Shown here in pieces: positions 1 to 9,483 of a stretch of 64,000 nucleotides of DNA. Position numbers and translations under genes: made by a program. The DNA is from Sphingobium herbicidovorans. Its GTDB lineage: Bacteria; Pseudomonadota; Alphaproteobacteria; Sphingomonadales; Sphingomonadaceae. Every line of letters starts with the position of its first letter. The stretch's first letter is position 1. The stretch is from the NCBI RefSeq assembly GCF_002080435.1, contig NZ_CP020540.1:124001-188000 (forward strand). The letters run 5' to 3'. The notes below the pieces were generated by a model. The model saw nothing but the letters and a program-made list of their open reading frames with translations. It was not told the DNA's origin and searched no databases.

Positions 1-1
1 C

Positions 2-1702
2 CTCGCGATCTGCGGGCCGAACACGAACGGCTTCTCGAACGTTCCGGCCGGCCTGGCCATGACCTTTGCGCCGGCCTACGCGACCAAGGGAATCGTTCAA
101 CCGGGCAAGGTGAGCATCGTCTCGCAGAGCGGCGCTATGGTGAGCACGGTCCTGTCCCAGCTTTCAGCGCGGGGGGTGGGCATCTCCAAGACAGTCACGT
201 GCGGCAACGAACTCATCCTATCGATGGCCGACTATCTCGAATATTTGGCCGAGGACCCCGAGACCGACATCATCCTCCTATACGTCGAAACCATCCGCGA
301 TCCGGCGGCCCTGCGGGCAGCCCTGGAGACCTGCCGCGAGCGCGGCAAGCGGGTGGTCGCGCTCACGATCGGTGAATCCGCGGGGGGACAGCGTGCAGCG
401 TTGTCGCATACCGGAGCCATCGCCGGCTCGTACCGCAACACCGTTTCCTTTCTGCGCGCCCAGGGCGCTATTGTTGCGGAAGATGGCGAGACGCTCGCCG
501 CGCTCGTGGAATGCGCGCTGCGATACAACTGGGCTCCGGGCGACGCCGCCAAGACCTGTATCGTGTCGATTTCCGGCGGCTTCGCGGCGCAGGCGGCCGA
601 TGGCATGGCGCGCATGGGGTTGGCACTCGCGGAGCCGTCCGAGCAGGCAGCAGCCGAGCTGAGCGCTCTGCCGACCCAGAGTCACCCGGTCAATCCGTAT
701 GACATTGCAGCCCAGAACGCGCTCATTCCCACGATCATCGACATCTTCAAACGGGATGGCTACGACCAGCTCATTTTCGGCCTGGCCTTGCTGAGAGACG
801 AGGCGCGCAAGTCCGTGATGGACATGCTCGTCGAAGCTAAGCAGGCAGGCTTTGACAAAATCTTCGTGGCGACACCGGACCTGTCGCGCGAGGACCGAGC
901 CTACCTCAACAGCAAAGGGATTGCGGTCGCCACCGATCTGCGTCCGCTGCTCTTCGCCTTGCGCGCGTTACGCGACGACAGCGCCTGGAACGCCGCACGG
1001 TCCGCACGCGCTGCTTCGGAACAGGATGCGCCGAGCATTGCGCTGCCGTCGCAGGACGGACTGCTCGACGAGGCTCGCAGCAAGTCCTGGCTGCAGGAAC
1101 TGGGCGTTCGCGTACCGGCTTCGCGCGTGCTCGCGCGGAATCTCGACTTGGAAGCGGTTGCTCCGCTGACCCGTCCCGTGGTGATGAAGGGGCTGTCCGA
1201 TCGCATCGCGCACAAGACGGAGCACGGGCTGGTCGAACTTGGACTGCGTACCGACGCGGACATGCAGGCGGCGTGGGACCGGATCCAAGCGGCACTGGCA
1301 AAGGCTGATCCATCAAGCGACCGCATCCTAATCGAGGAGCAGATCGGGACGGGTCTGGAAGCGATCATCGGCGTTCAGCGCGATCCCGTGATCGGACCCG
1401 TGGTCGTGGTGGGCGCGGGCGGCATCCTGGTCGAACTGCTCGACGACGCCGTGGTCCTGATCCCGCCGTTCGGCGCCGCAGAGGTGCAGGAAGCGCTGTC
1501 ACGCACTCGTTTCGGCCGTCTTCTCGAGGGGTATCGCGGCCGGAAATATGATGCCGGCGCCCTCGTTAAACTGGCCGTCAAACTTGGCGCCGTCGCCCTG
1601 GCAGAGCCGCGGCTGGACTCGCTGGACATCAATCCGCTACTGGTACAGCCCGATGGCAGCGGTCTGGTGGCCGTGGATGCCAAGATCTTCCTGAAGTCAT
1701 GA
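2..1702 (+). CDS. ADP-forming acyl-CoA synthetase (acetate-CoA ligase family), 5' partial
   Basis: This gene enters the window already open. The frame runs without a stop from base 2, and the first residues contain GPNTNGFSN, a motif internal to NDP-forming acyl-CoA ligases, so the true start lies upstream. The visible part has the succinyl-CoA-ligase-like domain with VSQSGAM and the phospho-histidine motif [11 protein letters not shown]-terminal ATP-grasp domain follows ([20 protein letters not shown], then [15 protein letters not shown]). Enzymes of this family make acyl-CoA from an acid, CoA and ATP, releasing ADP and phosphate, in the cytoplasm. The stop overlaps the next start as ATGA, so it is co-translated with the SDR. 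The substrate cannot be read from the sequence. It is probably a catabolic acid, given the neighbours. Confidence 0.88.
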   Translation, partial: LAICGPNTNGFSNVPAGLAMTFAPAYATKGIVQPGKVSIVSQSGAMVSTVLSQLSARGVGISKTVTCGNELILSMADYLEYLAEDPETDIILLYVETIRDPAALRAALETCRERGKRVVALTIGESAGGQRAALSHTGAIAGSYRNTVSFLRAQGAIVAEDGETLAALVECALRYNWAPGDAAKTCIVSISGGFAAQAADGMARMGLALAEPSEQAAAELSALPTQSHPVNPYDIAAQNALIPTIIDIFKRDGYDQLIFGLALLRDEARKSVMDMLVEAKQAGFDKIFVATPDLSREDRAYLNSKGIAVATDLRPLLFALRALRDDSAWNAARSARAASEQDAPSIALPSQDGLLDEARSKSWLQELGVRVPASRVLARNLDLEAVAPLTRPVVMKGLSDRIAHKTEHGLVELGLRTDADMQAAWDRIQAALAKADPSSDRILIEEQIGTGLEAIIGVQRDPVIGPVVVVGAGGILVELLDDAVVLIPPFGAAEVQEALSRTRFGRLLEGYRGRKYDAGALVKLAVKLGAVALAEPRLDSLDINPLLVQPDGSGLVAVDAKIFLKS

Positions 1703-2469
1703 CCATGACCCCTTCCATGCGCATCGATGGAAAGGTGGCGATCGTCACCGGCGGCGGCGGCAGTCTCGGCACCCAATGCTCCATGGCACTCGCCGAAGCA
1801 GGTGCCGCCGTTGTCGTCGCCGGCCGGACGCTTGCCAAGTGCGAGCAGACGGCCGAGAAGTTGCGGGCGAGCGGCGCTCAAGCGCTCGCGGTAGAGGTCG
1901 ATATCACCAGCGATGGGGATGTCCGACGCATGGTCGACAGGACCGTCGCGGAATTCGGCCGCGTCGACGTGCTGTTCAACAATGCAGGCGTTGCGTCGCT
2001 CAAGCCGTTTTTGGAGAGCGTCGAGGAGGAATGGACGCAAATCTTCGAGGCCAACATAAAGGGCCTCGTCCTGTGTACCAAGGCCGTTGCCCCGCTCATG
2101 CTTGCGCAACGAGCGGGCCGCATCATCAACATGGGATCCGTTGCCGGCTGGGGCGGCCTTGCGAACCGCTCGGCTTACGCATCCAGCAAGGCCGCGGTCG
2201 CAAACCTGACCCGTACGCTCGCAGTGGAATTCGGGTCGAACGATGTTACGGTCAATGCCGTTTGTCCCGGCGTGATTGAAAGCGACTTGAACCGCGACTT
2301 TCTGGCACAGCAGCCGCAATCCTATGAGGGCTTGCTGCGTCGAACCCCGCTCGGACGCTTCGGAAAGCCAGAGGAGGTCACCGGATTGGTCGTGTTCCTG
2401 GCGTCTCCCGCAGCCAGCTTCATCACGGGTCAGGTGATCTACGTGGATGGCGGATACAGCGCAGGTTAG
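1699..2469 (+). CDS. SDR family oxidoreductase
   Basis: This is a 256-residue classical short-chain dehydrogenase/reductase. It has the cofactor motif TGGGGSLG near residue 20, the NNAGVA motif, and the catalytic Ser with YASSK around residues 158-162. The C-terminal [19 protein letters not shown] and VDGGYSAG are typical. The family oxidises alcohols or reduces ketones with NAD(P)H. Here it overlaps the acyl-CoA synthetase by 4 bases (ATGA), which suggests a 3-hydroxyacyl-CoA or alicyclic alcohol substrate, but that is inference. Two further in-frame ATGs lie within the first seven codons, so the exact start is uncertain by up to 18 bases. Confidence 0.88.
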   Translation: MTMTPSMRIDGKVAIVTGGGGSLGTQCSMALAEAGAAVVVAGRTLAKCEQTAEKLRASGAQALAVEVDITSDGDVRRMVDRTVAEFGRVDVLFNNAGVASLKPFLESVEEEWTQIFEANIKGLVLCTKAVAPLMLAQRAGRIINMGSVAGWGGLANRSAYASSKAAVANLTRTLAVEFGSNDVTVNAVCPGVIESDLNRDFLAQQPQSYEGLLRRTPLGRFGKPEEVTGLVVFLASPAASFITGQVIYVDGGYSAG

Positions 2470-2734
2470 GCTCTGCCGTGCCATGAGTTTCCAATGTCAA
2501 TATGGTGGGGGCTCGTTACTCGAGAGTCTGCGACTTGCGGCAACTTCTTAGAGCGGATCACGACACGTCGGTCGGCGATGCCATGCTATCGTTGTCCCGT
2601 GCGTCTATCTACGGTTGCGACTGACGGGCCCCTTCCCCACTTTTCTACTTTGCGCCGTCACAGGAGGCTGGGCCATCGTTCTTACATTCGCAACGACGGC
2701 GTAGTGCAGAACATCAGACGCGGCCAAGCGCTTC

Positions 2735-3339
2735 TCATAGACTCTGCGCGTCTATGCGCCGCGCCTGGTTGCGGCTGCCGATGGCGAGCGTGACGGTCTG
2801 GGGGCGAAGGTCGGTCGTCACAATCGCCGGGGTCTTGAGCTTGACCGTCTCGAGCCCGCCATCAACTTCACGGGTCACATCGACGCTGCCACACGACACT
2901 TCGACCTTGCTGGCGAAGGTGCCCTGGCCCCAGCCGAGCAGCGCTGCGGGCATCTGGCCGTTGGTTGTTGTCATCGTCAATCGCCTGCTTGCCCAGAATC
3001 ACCAAGCCTGGCTGTTCGGCTTCCGCGACCTTGGCCAGCAGCTTGGCCACGCCGAGCGGCTCGACTTTGTCCTCGGCCACGATCAAGATCGCACGGTCCG
3101 CGCCCATCGCAAGTGCGGTGCGCAGCGTCTCCCGCGCTTTCTGTTCGCCGATCGAGACGACGACGATCTCGCTCGCGGCGCCCCTTTCCTTGAGGCGAAT
3201 GGCTTCCTCGACCGCGATCTCGTCGAACGGGTTCATGCTCATCTTGACGTTCGCCAGATCGACGCCCATCCCATCCGCTTTCACGCGCGGTTTCACATTT
3301 ACGGTCAAGCACAGGCTAGACCGGCACGATCACCTTCAT
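2735..3339 (-). pseudogene. etfB: Electron transfer flavoprotein beta subunit, decayed
   Basis: The reverse strand carries a recognisable EtfB with several lesions. It begins ATG AAG GTG ATC GTG CCG GTC at 3339, matching the EtfB start MKVLVPVK. The eighth codon is TAG (3318-3316) where AAG is expected. A single-base insertion near 3301 shifts the frame into [19 protein letters not shown], and the frame then carries [17 protein letters not shown] and [18 protein letters not shown] second frameshift near 2975 moves into [19 protein letters not shown], and the family signature [20 protein letters not shown] follows. After that the C-terminus is unrelated. EtfB passes electrons from acyl-CoA dehydrogenases to the quinone pool, so this copy cannot serve the many dehydrogenases in the window. 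No etfA is next to it. Confidence 0.85.
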
Positions 3340-3390
3340 TCCGTCCGCTATTGTTCCGGGTGATCAGCGCTCAATTAACGCAATATTGGC

Positions 3391-3657
3391 TCAACTCACG
3401 TCAAGCATCACGAGTAATACCACGCCGACCACAAGGACCCAGACCGAATAGGCCAGTCGCAGCGGCCGTACCGCAGCTCTCAGTTCCATGAAGTGCATCC
3501 CGATGAGCCACGCCTTGGCCATCGCCATGAGCATCACGATTGATCCGGCAATGCTCGGGTTCAGGATCGCTGGATTGATCCAAGTGAGATAGGACAGCAA
3601 CGTGGCAGCCACGAGTATCACCCAGATGAGGACCGGGCGACCTGAAAAGGATATCAT
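3391..3657 (-). CDS. Cytochrome c oxidase subunit IV family membrane protein
   Basis: This is an 88-residue protein with three hydrophobic helices (about residues 8-26, 36-54 and 66-85). It carries the AKAWLIGMHFMELR segment that marks the prokaryotic subunit IV (COX4/NorF-like) family. Start ATG 3657 is chosen because a longer reading would extend into the upstream subunit III gene. It begins 5 bases after that gene ends, so the pair is one unit. Such proteins are small accessory subunits of haem-copper or nitric oxide reductases in the inner membrane. No subunit I or II is in the window, so its partner must be encoded elsewhere or the pair works on its own. Confidence 0.8.
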   Translation of the reverse strand: MISFSGRPVLIWVILVAATLLSYLTWINPAILNPSIAGSIVMLMAMAKAWLIGMHFMELRAAVRPLRLAYSVWVLVVGVVLLVMLDVS

Positions 3658-3662
3658 CAGTT

Positions 3663-4238
3663 TCACCTGTGGATGTAGAAAATGGCAAACAGGAAGACCC
3701 AGAGAACATCGACGAGATGCCAAAACAAAGCGCAGCACTCAATGAGCTCCAGGTTCGTGCTCTGCGTCTTTCCGGAGACCAACCTGCCAAAATATTGCAG
3801 GGCTGCCAGCCCAATCAGCACATGTATCAAGTGAATGCCGGTAATAACGAAGTAAAGCATAAAAAATATGTTGGTGCTCGGAAGAAGCCCTTCCGCCCAC
3901 TTTTGATAATATTCGACTGACTTAATACAGATGAAAATCAGTCCGAGTACCTTGGCGTTAGTGATCCACCGTATCGCCGCAGTGTCTTCTCCCTTGCGGG
4001 CAGCCTCTAGCCCCAGAACGACTAGCAACGAACTCGTCAATAGAACAAAGGTGTTCGTCAGGCCGAGCGCCTGGTTGAGCGTGGGATGCGAGGCATGGAA
4101 TACCGCAGGCTGTTCCATGCGATAATAAGCAACCGTTCCGAACAGCAATGCGAATACGAACAGGTCGCCGAGTATCATGACCCACAGACCAGGTTCACCA
4201 GGAATTTTCCCGGAGGTCAGCTGTCGTTCATCCTTCAA
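3663..4238 (-). CDS. Cytochrome c oxidase subunit III family protein (NorE-like)
   Basis: This protein of 191 residues has about five transmembrane helices, including GLWVMILGDLFVFALLFGT, TNTFVLLTSSLLVVLGLEAA and HLIHVLIGLAAL. The KSVEYYQKW and LFWHLVDVLWVFLF motifs are those of haem-copper oxidase subunit III. The length and five-helix layout suit the short NorE-type branch better than the seven-helix mitochondrial type. The start codon is TTG at 4238, supported by GAGGAG about 8 bases upstream. It is followed at once by the subunit IV-like gene. The role is probably assembly or modulation of a respiratory oxidase or nitric oxide reductase. Nothing nearby identifies which. Confidence 0.8.
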   Translation of the reverse strand: MKDERQLTSGKIPGEPGLWVMILGDLFVFALLFGTVAYYRMEQPAVFHASHPTLNQALGLTNTFVLLTSSLLVVLGLEAARKGEDTAAIRWITNAKVLGLIFICIKSVEYYQKWAEGLLPSTNIFFMLYFVITGIHLIHVLIGLAALQYFGRLVSGKTQSTNLELIECCALFWHLVDVLWVFLFAIFYIHR

Positions 4239-4516
4239 GTCTGGGCTCCTCTTCCGCTAATTACATGGGGGCAGCTGTTATCAGCTTGCCTTTATCGTTC
4301 TGCATACATCGCGCCCGATCCTGGCTTTGAGCCTCAATCATGCAAAATCGAGGGGCAGTTCAGGGATCCATGATGTGACCACTAAGCGTGCCGGGCCTTT
4401 CGCCAGAACGATCATCAATCATCGTGAAGTCGGACGAAGACGGGGCTATCCGGGCTTGGATCAGGCGCGGCAGAGCGTTCGCCCGACGATTGAGAACTCG
4501 CGCCTGCGCCTTGTCT

Positions 4517-4987
4517 TCAGTTGCTGTCGGTACCCCGCCGGATCTGGATGAGTTCAATAGGATAGCCATCGGGATCCTTAACGAAGGCAAGTTGGGGCCC
4601 GCCGGCAAACAGCGTCTTGGGGGCGGTGATCTGTGTCCCGCCATAATCCGCAAGGCGAGTGTACATCTTGGTCACGTCAGGCACGCCGATCGCGATATGC
4701 CCAAAACCAGATCCGTGGGTGTAGTCGATGTCCGCATCCCAATTATAGGTCAGTTCAACCGCCGCGGGCCCATCGCGATATCCGGCGAATGACAGGAACA
4801 GGATCGAGAACCGGCCCTGCTCGACGTCGTAGCGATCGAGCAGCGTCATACCCAGACCGTCACGGTAAAAGCATAGCGACTGATCGACATCCCGGACGCG
4901 CAGCATCGTGTGCAGCACCCGCGGCTGATCCGTGTCGTCCCCCCAAGCCCAGAACGGGTCAATCTCGGCAACCTTTGTCATGCTCAT
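4517..4987 (-). CDS. gloA: Glyoxalase I (lactoylglutathione lyase), VOC family
   Basis: This 156-residue protein aligns along its length with glyoxalase I: LHTMLRVRDVDQSLCFYRDG, VELTYNWDAD, GFGHIAIGVPD and VKDPDGYPIELIQ. The expected metal ligands are present: His26, Glu78, His97 and Glu145. It isomerises the hemithioacetal of methylglyoxal and glutathione to S-lactoylglutathione in the cytoplasm. Two ATGs compete. ATG 4987 has AAAGG only 2 bases away, whereas ATG 4981 has the same motif 8 bases upstream and may be the real start. A glyoxalase II gene lies 14 kb away (18921-19661), so the two steps of the detoxification are both encoded here but not together. Confidence 0.85.
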   Translation of the reverse strand: MSMTKVAEIDPFWAWGDDTDQPRVLHTMLRVRDVDQSLCFYRDGLGMTLLDRYDVEQGRFSILFLSFAGYRDGPAAVELTYNWDADIDYTHGSGFGHIAIGVPDVTKMYTRLADYGGTQITAPKTLFAGGPQLAFVKDPDGYPIELIQIRRGTDSN

Positions 4988-5124
4988 ATCCTTTCATGTT
5001 CATCCTGCGCTCCGGCTCGTGCGCGCAGGACGGGCTCGAAACCGCACATGATAATGCTCAGCATGGCCGCCATGCTAAATGTTCCATCCCCAACGCTCTC
5101 AAACCTGAGCGCCATACCGACCAT

Positions 5125-5982
5125 CTAATGCAGAGGAAGGCGTCGATCGAGAAACGCAAAAACCCCTTCGTTGAACGCATCATTTCGATCGCCCGCAACC
5201 ATATGTCCCGCATCGGGCACTTCGAAGACTTCCGTCTGAGGCACCAGCGCCCGCATTTCCGCCACGCCGGCTTCGTCTACAATATCGCTGCGGCCCCCAC
5301 GTATCAGCAGCGTTGGCAACGTCACCCGTGCGGCGACCCCAATCATGTGCTCGGTGAACAAAGGCGGTTCTGAGCTTGGATTGGCGTTCAGTAATGCAGG
5401 ATCCCAGTGCCAGCGCAGCCGTCCGTCGGGGCTTGCCCGCAAATTCTTGTTCAGGCCGGTCGAATCCTTGGGCCGCTCGCGGTCTGGATAGTAGGTAGCG
5501 ACCGCATCAGCCGCTTCCTCCAGCGTCTCGAACCCGTCGGGATGCGCCGTCATGAAAGCATGAATATGATCCGTGCCCTTCTTTGCAGGCCGCGGCACGA
5601 TATCCACCATGATCAGAGCCTTCGCGATCGGTTGCGGGCTGGACCCAATCGCATAGAAGGCGCTTGCGCCACCCATCGACGCGCCGACCAATGCCACTGG
5701 CCCCTTGATCGTCGGCAGGATGGTGCACAGGTCGCGCGAAAGCGCTGGAATGGTATAGTCTCCATCCGCCGCCCAATCGCTGTCGCCATGTCCCCGCGCG
5801 TCGTAATTGACGACCGAATAGCCCCGGTTGACCAATCCCATGAAGAGCTGCTTCCAGCTGTGCCGGGTCTGTCCGCCGCCGTGCGCCAGCACAACGGTCG
5901 GAGCATCGGGCGAGCCGGCCACATCTGCGACTAGCGTGATGCCGTCAGCCGTTCTGAACATTCGGTGCTCAATATCTGCCAC
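5125..5982 (-). CDS. Alpha/beta hydrolase
   Basis: This 285-residue alpha/beta-fold hydrolase has the oxyanion segment LAHGGGQTRHSW near residue 33 and the nucleophile elbow VGASMGG with Ser102. The acid residue probably lies in the RSDIVDEAG region, and the catalytic His is in PDAGHMVAGD (about residue 260). The start is GTG at 5982. Family members hydrolyse esters, lactones, epoxides or carbon-carbon bonds such as meta-cleavage products, and the substrate here is not evident. It is on the same strand as the gloA and DUF1330 genes, with 90-140 base gaps. An operon is possible but not demonstrated. Confidence 0.82.
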   Translation of the reverse strand: MADIEHRMFRTADGITLVADVAGSPDAPTVVLAHGGGQTRHSWKQLFMGLVNRGYSVVNYDARGHGDSDWAADGDYTIPALSRDLCTILPTIKGPVALVGASMGGASAFYAIGSSPQPIAKALIMVDIVPRPAKKGTDHIHAFMTAHPDGFETLEEAADAVATYYPDRERPKDSTGLNKNLRASPDGRLRWHWDPALLNANPSSEPPLFTEHMIGVAARVTLPTLLIRGGRSDIVDEAGVAEMRALVPQTEVFEVPDAGHMVAGDRNDAFNEGVFAFLDRRLPLH

Positions 5983-6072
5983 GCGCCATCCACATTCGAA
6001 GCCGGCGATGCGAACTCAAGGCATCGATCCGAGTTTCAGCATTGCGAGCCCACCGCATGGTGCCCGCGAGTT

Positions 6073-6366
6073 TCAAGCCAGCCCGTCGATCGCTACGATA
6101 AACTTCGTGTCCGCATTCGCATGCCGGATGGGCAGCACCTTCTGGTAGATGGGCGAATCATACCACCGCTGCAAGGCGTCGCGATCCTTGAACTTCATCA
6201 GGATCATGCGTTGGGCGGGGATGGCACCCTCGAGCAATTCCGGGCTGTCCGTGACGGCCAGCGCCTCGACATCCTGGCCCTCAAGGCTCGCGAAAGAGCC
6301 GGCCTCATACTCGCCATAAGCCTCGAGATTCTGCCGGTCGATCGCGGCAATGAAATATACGGTCAT
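6073..6366 (-). CDS. DUF1330 domain-containing protein
   Basis: This is a small 97-residue protein with the DUF1330 pattern. It begins MTVYFIAAIDRQNLEAYGEY, has PAQRMILMKFKDRDALQRWY in the middle, and contains the PIYQKVLPIRHANADTKFI end segment. The fold belongs to the dimeric alpha/beta-barrel group, which includes small stress proteins and some enzymes. No biochemical role is established for the family. ATG 6366 is chosen over an upstream extension because AGGAGA precedes it at the right distance and conserved sequence starts there. It lies 90 bases upstream of the hydrolase in the direction of transcription. Confidence 0.78.
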   Translation of the reverse strand: MTVYFIAAIDRQNLEAYGEYEAGSFASLEGQDVEALAVTDSPELLEGAIPAQRMILMKFKDRDALQRWYDSPIYQKVLPIRHANADTKFIVAIDGLA

Positions 6367-6824
6367 CCTGGTCTCCTGGACTAATGCCTTTACTCCTCGG
6401 AGTTGTACGCGGTGGAGCCGTTTTGCCAACTCCCCGCTCCTATCGAGAATAGCGAGAAAACGCACGAAACCTTGTCAGCGGGCGCAGACACAGCGGTATA
6501 GAAGGGCCAGCGCAGGAGCACCGTGCACGCCTGGAGAAGCGGCGAGCGTGATGCTCTTCGATCAAGCGCCCACCGATCTGCCGCGCCCGATGAACAGCAG
6601 CCAGCATCGGTCCACGTCGATGCCCTGCCCCTAGCGAGCGTAACGTCTGTCGCAATTGTGCAAAGTGCTTCCACATCGCCTTTCGGAATGGCAGCTGGCC
6701 ATATAGATAAGCGTGCTCACCGGCCCGCTAACGAGTCAGCGGACGAGGACAGTCGGCACAGCTTAGAAACGTCATGCGGTTGTGCCATTGAACAGTCGCC
6801 GGTTGCAGGAGAAGGATTGATCCG
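6367..6824. other. Intergenic region between divergent genes
   Basis: These 458 bases separate the minus-strand DUF1330 gene from the plus-strand membrane protein gene, so promoters for both directions should lie here. I see no convincing coding sequence, RNA gene or strong inverted repeat. A good ribosome-binding site (GGAGAAGG) precedes the ATG at 6825. Confidence 0.4.
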
Positions 6825-7595
6825 ATGATGAGTGCATCTGCAAGGCGAGCAATCCAGCGCTTCGGTGCCACCAGCGGGTACTGGTATGTGGCCCTGCTTC
6901 TTCTTGGCTGGGTTGCCGTTGCCGGGTTCGTGCCGCCGCACCGCCCCAGCGCCGGCGCCGAAGAAATCGCAGCGGTGTACCAGGGCAACGTCACGCGCAT
7001 TCAACTCGGCATGATCATCGTCATGATCGGCGCCGCGATGTGCGCGCCTTTCACCGCCATCCTTGCCCAATATATCTCGCGGATCGAGGGCGGGCCAGGG
7101 GTCCTTACCTATTCGATCGTGCTCGGCGGCATCGGCACGATCGTGCTTACATTCTACCCGGCGATCTTCTGGTTGGTTGCGGCCTATCGCCCGGACCGGT
7201 CGCCCGATGTCATCCTCATGCTCAATGACTGGGCGTGGCTGCAATTGATCGGTGGCGCGACGATTTTCTGGCCATTGCCGCTGGGTATGGCGGTGGCGGC
7301 GCTTTGCGACCGTAGTGCCAATCCGGTGTTTCCGCGTTGGTCGGGCTGGACGTCGATCTGGTTGTTCCTTATGATCCTTCCCGACCAGCTGCTCTTTTTC
7401 TTCAAGACCGGACCGTTCGCCTGGAATGGTTTATTCGGGTTCTGGCTGCCGTTGAGCGCGTTCGCGGGCTGGTTCGTGCTGGCATCGTGGCTCATGCTGG
7501 CGGCAATGAAGCGGGGCTATTTTGCCGATGCCGAACCCGAGGCGCTTGCGGCTTCTGCGTCCCCGATCTCAAACTCATACGCCACTGTGCGCTGA
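6825..7595 (+). CDS. Conserved integral membrane protein of unknown function
   Basis: This 256-residue protein has about six transmembrane helices, including YVALLLLGWVAVAGFV, IIVMIGAAMCAPFTAILA, IVLTFYPAIFWLVAAY and a Trp- and Phe-rich stretch around IWLFLMILPDQLLFFF. There is no signal peptide beyond the first helix and no recognised catalytic motif. I do not recognise a named family. The start is supported by GGAGAAGG upstream. It is the first plus-strand gene before the amidohydrolase and ligase operon, separated by 160 bases, so a transport or membrane role in the same pathway is possible. That is inference from position only. Confidence 0.7.
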   Translation: MMSASARRAIQRFGATSGYWYVALLLLGWVAVAGFVPPHRPSAGAEEIAAVYQGNVTRIQLGMIIVMIGAAMCAPFTAILAQYISRIEGGPGVLTYSIVLGGIGTIVLTFYPAIFWLVAAYRPDRSPDVILMLNDWAWLQLIGGATIFWPLPLGMAVAALCDRSANPVFPRWSGWTSIWLFLMILPDQLLFFFKTGPFAWNGLFGFWLPLSAFAGWFVLASWLMLAAMKRGYFADAEPEALAASASPISNSYATVR

Positions 7596-7755
7596 TGAGT
7601 TATGGTGCGGCCGAAGTCTGGCATGGGAAGAGTAGTCGGACTGCTGTCGAGAATCGACCATTCAACGCTTGCCGTCGATCAGGATTTGGGCCGACTTAGA
7701 ATCATAAAGCTAATGCCGCTCGGCGGCGCGTCGCTCGTAAACTTGGAGAGTCTTA

Positions 7756-9006
7756 ATGACCGCGATCAACACGAAGAATAGTTGGCGTAGCCAAGTGGCT
7801 ACCAACGCAGAATGGCAAGATCGGCTAGATCCCGACTCTCCGAACAAGTATTTTATCGTGAGCTGCGACAATCACGCCAGCGAGCCAATGGACTTTCTGA
7901 CTTCGCGCCTCGACAAGCGCTATCATGATCGCGTGCCACGCGTGCAGATCGATGACGACGGCACCCAGTGGCTGATCACGGAGGGTTCCGACCCGCAGCC
8001 GGTTCGAATCGCTCCAACCCGCGAGGATCTTATTCCGACCGCGGAGGATTTCGAGACGCAGGAGGTGATCAGCCCGTACAGTAAGAAGATGGAAGACGAG
8101 GACATGATCCGCGCCAAGGCGGGGTTCAGCCTTGAGCAGCGTGTGGCCGATCAACGCACCCAAGGCGTGGATGCGGAAATCGTGTTCGGTCAGAAGGGCA
8201 CGCTCGCTTTTGCAACGCCGGATCCCGAGTTTGCAGGACAGATGACGCGTGCCTGGAACAGGTGGGCGCACGACACTTTTTCCAGCGACAAATCGGTGAT
8301 GCCGATGGCGATGATCGCGCCGGCCACGCTGGACGAGGCAATCTCGGAAGTGCAGTGGGCGGCCTCGAATGGATTCCATGGCTTGTGGCTACCTAATCGG
8401 CCGATCTACAATCGCCTCAATCAGCCGCGTAATACACTCGAATATTGTGACAAGTTTTTTGAGCCGCTGTGGGCCGCCATCGCCGAGACCGGGCTACCGA
8501 TGGTGCTGCACGTTTCAACCGGTCAGGATCCGCGCGCGGTTCGCGGTGCCGGCGGTGCGATCACGAACTTTGTCTGCCACTCGATGGTCACGACCATGGA
8601 ACCCATGGTGCAGATGATTTCGTCGGGCGTATTTGAACGTCATCCGTCGTTGCGTCTCGGCACGATCGAGAGCGGCATCGGTTGGATCGCGTGGCTGCTT
8701 CAGCAGATGGACTATAGCTATCGCGCCCATCACATGTGGGTGCGGCCCGTCATCCCGCAGGAACCGAGCTTCTACTTCAAGCGCAACTGTTTCGCCTCCT
8801 TCATCGAGGAAACCGAAGCGCTGGAAGCACTGGTCGAAGCGGGACTGGAGGACAACATCGTCTGGTCGAACGACTATCCGCATCATGAGGGCTCATTTCC
8901 GCATACCAAGGCTGCGATTGCGCGTCAGATGGGGTCGTTGTCCGAAACGGCGCGCGAAAAGGTCCTCGGGCTCAATGCGGCGAAGTTCTTCAACATCGAG
9001 CGCTGA
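7756..9006 (+). CDS. Amidohydrolase family (TIM-barrel metal-dependent hydrolase)
   Basis: The 416-residue product belongs to the amidohydrolase_2 group. It opens with a metal-site motif SCDNHASEPMDF near residue 36 and has the barrel-strand histidine in GLPMVLHVSTGQ. The late acidic motif is VWSNDYPHHEGSFPH, with the metal-binding Asp. The C-terminus LGLNAAKFFNI is typical. Relatives decarboxylate or hydrolyse ring and ring-cleavage acids, and are frequent in aromatic and steroid degradation loci of sphingomonads and actinobacteria. GGAGAG precedes the ATG. The next gene is 477 bases away after a hairpin, so it may be transcribed separately from the ligase operon. Confidence 0.85.
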   Translation: MTAINTKNSWRSQVATNAEWQDRLDPDSPNKYFIVSCDNHASEPMDFLTSRLDKRYHDRVPRVQIDDDGTQWLITEGSDPQPVRIAPTREDLIPTAEDFETQEVISPYSKKMEDEDMIRAKAGFSLEQRVADQRTQGVDAEIVFGQKGTLAFATPDPEFAGQMTRAWNRWAHDTFSSDKSVMPMAMIAPATLDEAISEVQWAASNGFHGLWLPNRPIYNRLNQPRNTLEYCDKFFEPLWAAIAETGLPMVLHVSTGQDPRAVRGAGGAITNFVCHSMVTTMEPMVQMISSGVFERHPSLRLGTIESGIGWIAWLLQQMDYSYRAHHMWVRPVIPQEPSFYFKRNCFASFIEETEALEALVEAGLEDNIVWSNDYPHHEGSFPHTKAAIARQMGSLSETAREKVLGLNAAKFFNIER

Positions 9007-9026
9007 GTTGGACTGATCGCAAGGTC

Positions 9027-9054
9027 CAGCACCTGCCGCAGCCGGCAGGCGCTG
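9027..9054 (+). terminator. Terminator-like hairpin after the amidohydrolase gene
   Basis: This imperfect inverted repeat begins about 20 bases after the stop codon. Arms CCTGCCG and CGGCAGG flank a CAGC loop, and the stem extends through CAGC and GCTG across one A-C mismatch. No T-tract follows, so termination efficiency is uncertain. Confidence 0.4.
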
Positions 9055-9483
9055 GCGTCGCTATCCGGTGGGAAGGTCCAGGCACCTTTCGTCTTCACCG
9101 CATCTGAGAGCCGGCGTCGCAAGGACGATGGGCAGTATTAGGTCTTTCAGGTCTCGCTGGACTGACTGTCGCAGCGATGACCGGTCTGCGGACGCGATGG
9201 TCCTAACACGTCAGCGCGCTCAAAACGCGGGCTGCAAACGCGGAAGGTGACGCGCTCGGCACTCCGCTCAGCTGGACGTGCCTACGCCAGACCGGATTTT
9301 GGCTACCGTGCAGGCTCTATGCCGCGTCGGTGCAAATCGCTCGAAGGACTTGATTAAAGCGGTCCAGCGCTCGCACAATGACTACCCGACGGCCGAGCGC
9401 ATTGTCAGCTCATGAAGCTCGCAACACACTGGCCTGTACCGGCTCAGCGGCACGACCGCGAACGACAAGGATGATCGAGCAAA
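9055..9483. other. Long intergenic region upstream of the acyl-CoA ligase
   Basis: About 430 bases lie between the hairpin and the ligase start. Only weak inverted repeats are visible, for example ACAATG and CATTGT near 9377-9404. There is no convincing ORF and no RNA gene. A promoter for the ligase-thiolase-DUF35 operon is expected here. Confidence 0.35.

Noticed and set aside
1375..2484. 369-codon minus-strand frame across the first two genes
   Set aside because: Opposes both the ligase and SDR genes, which have clear motifs; composition looks like a shadow frame.
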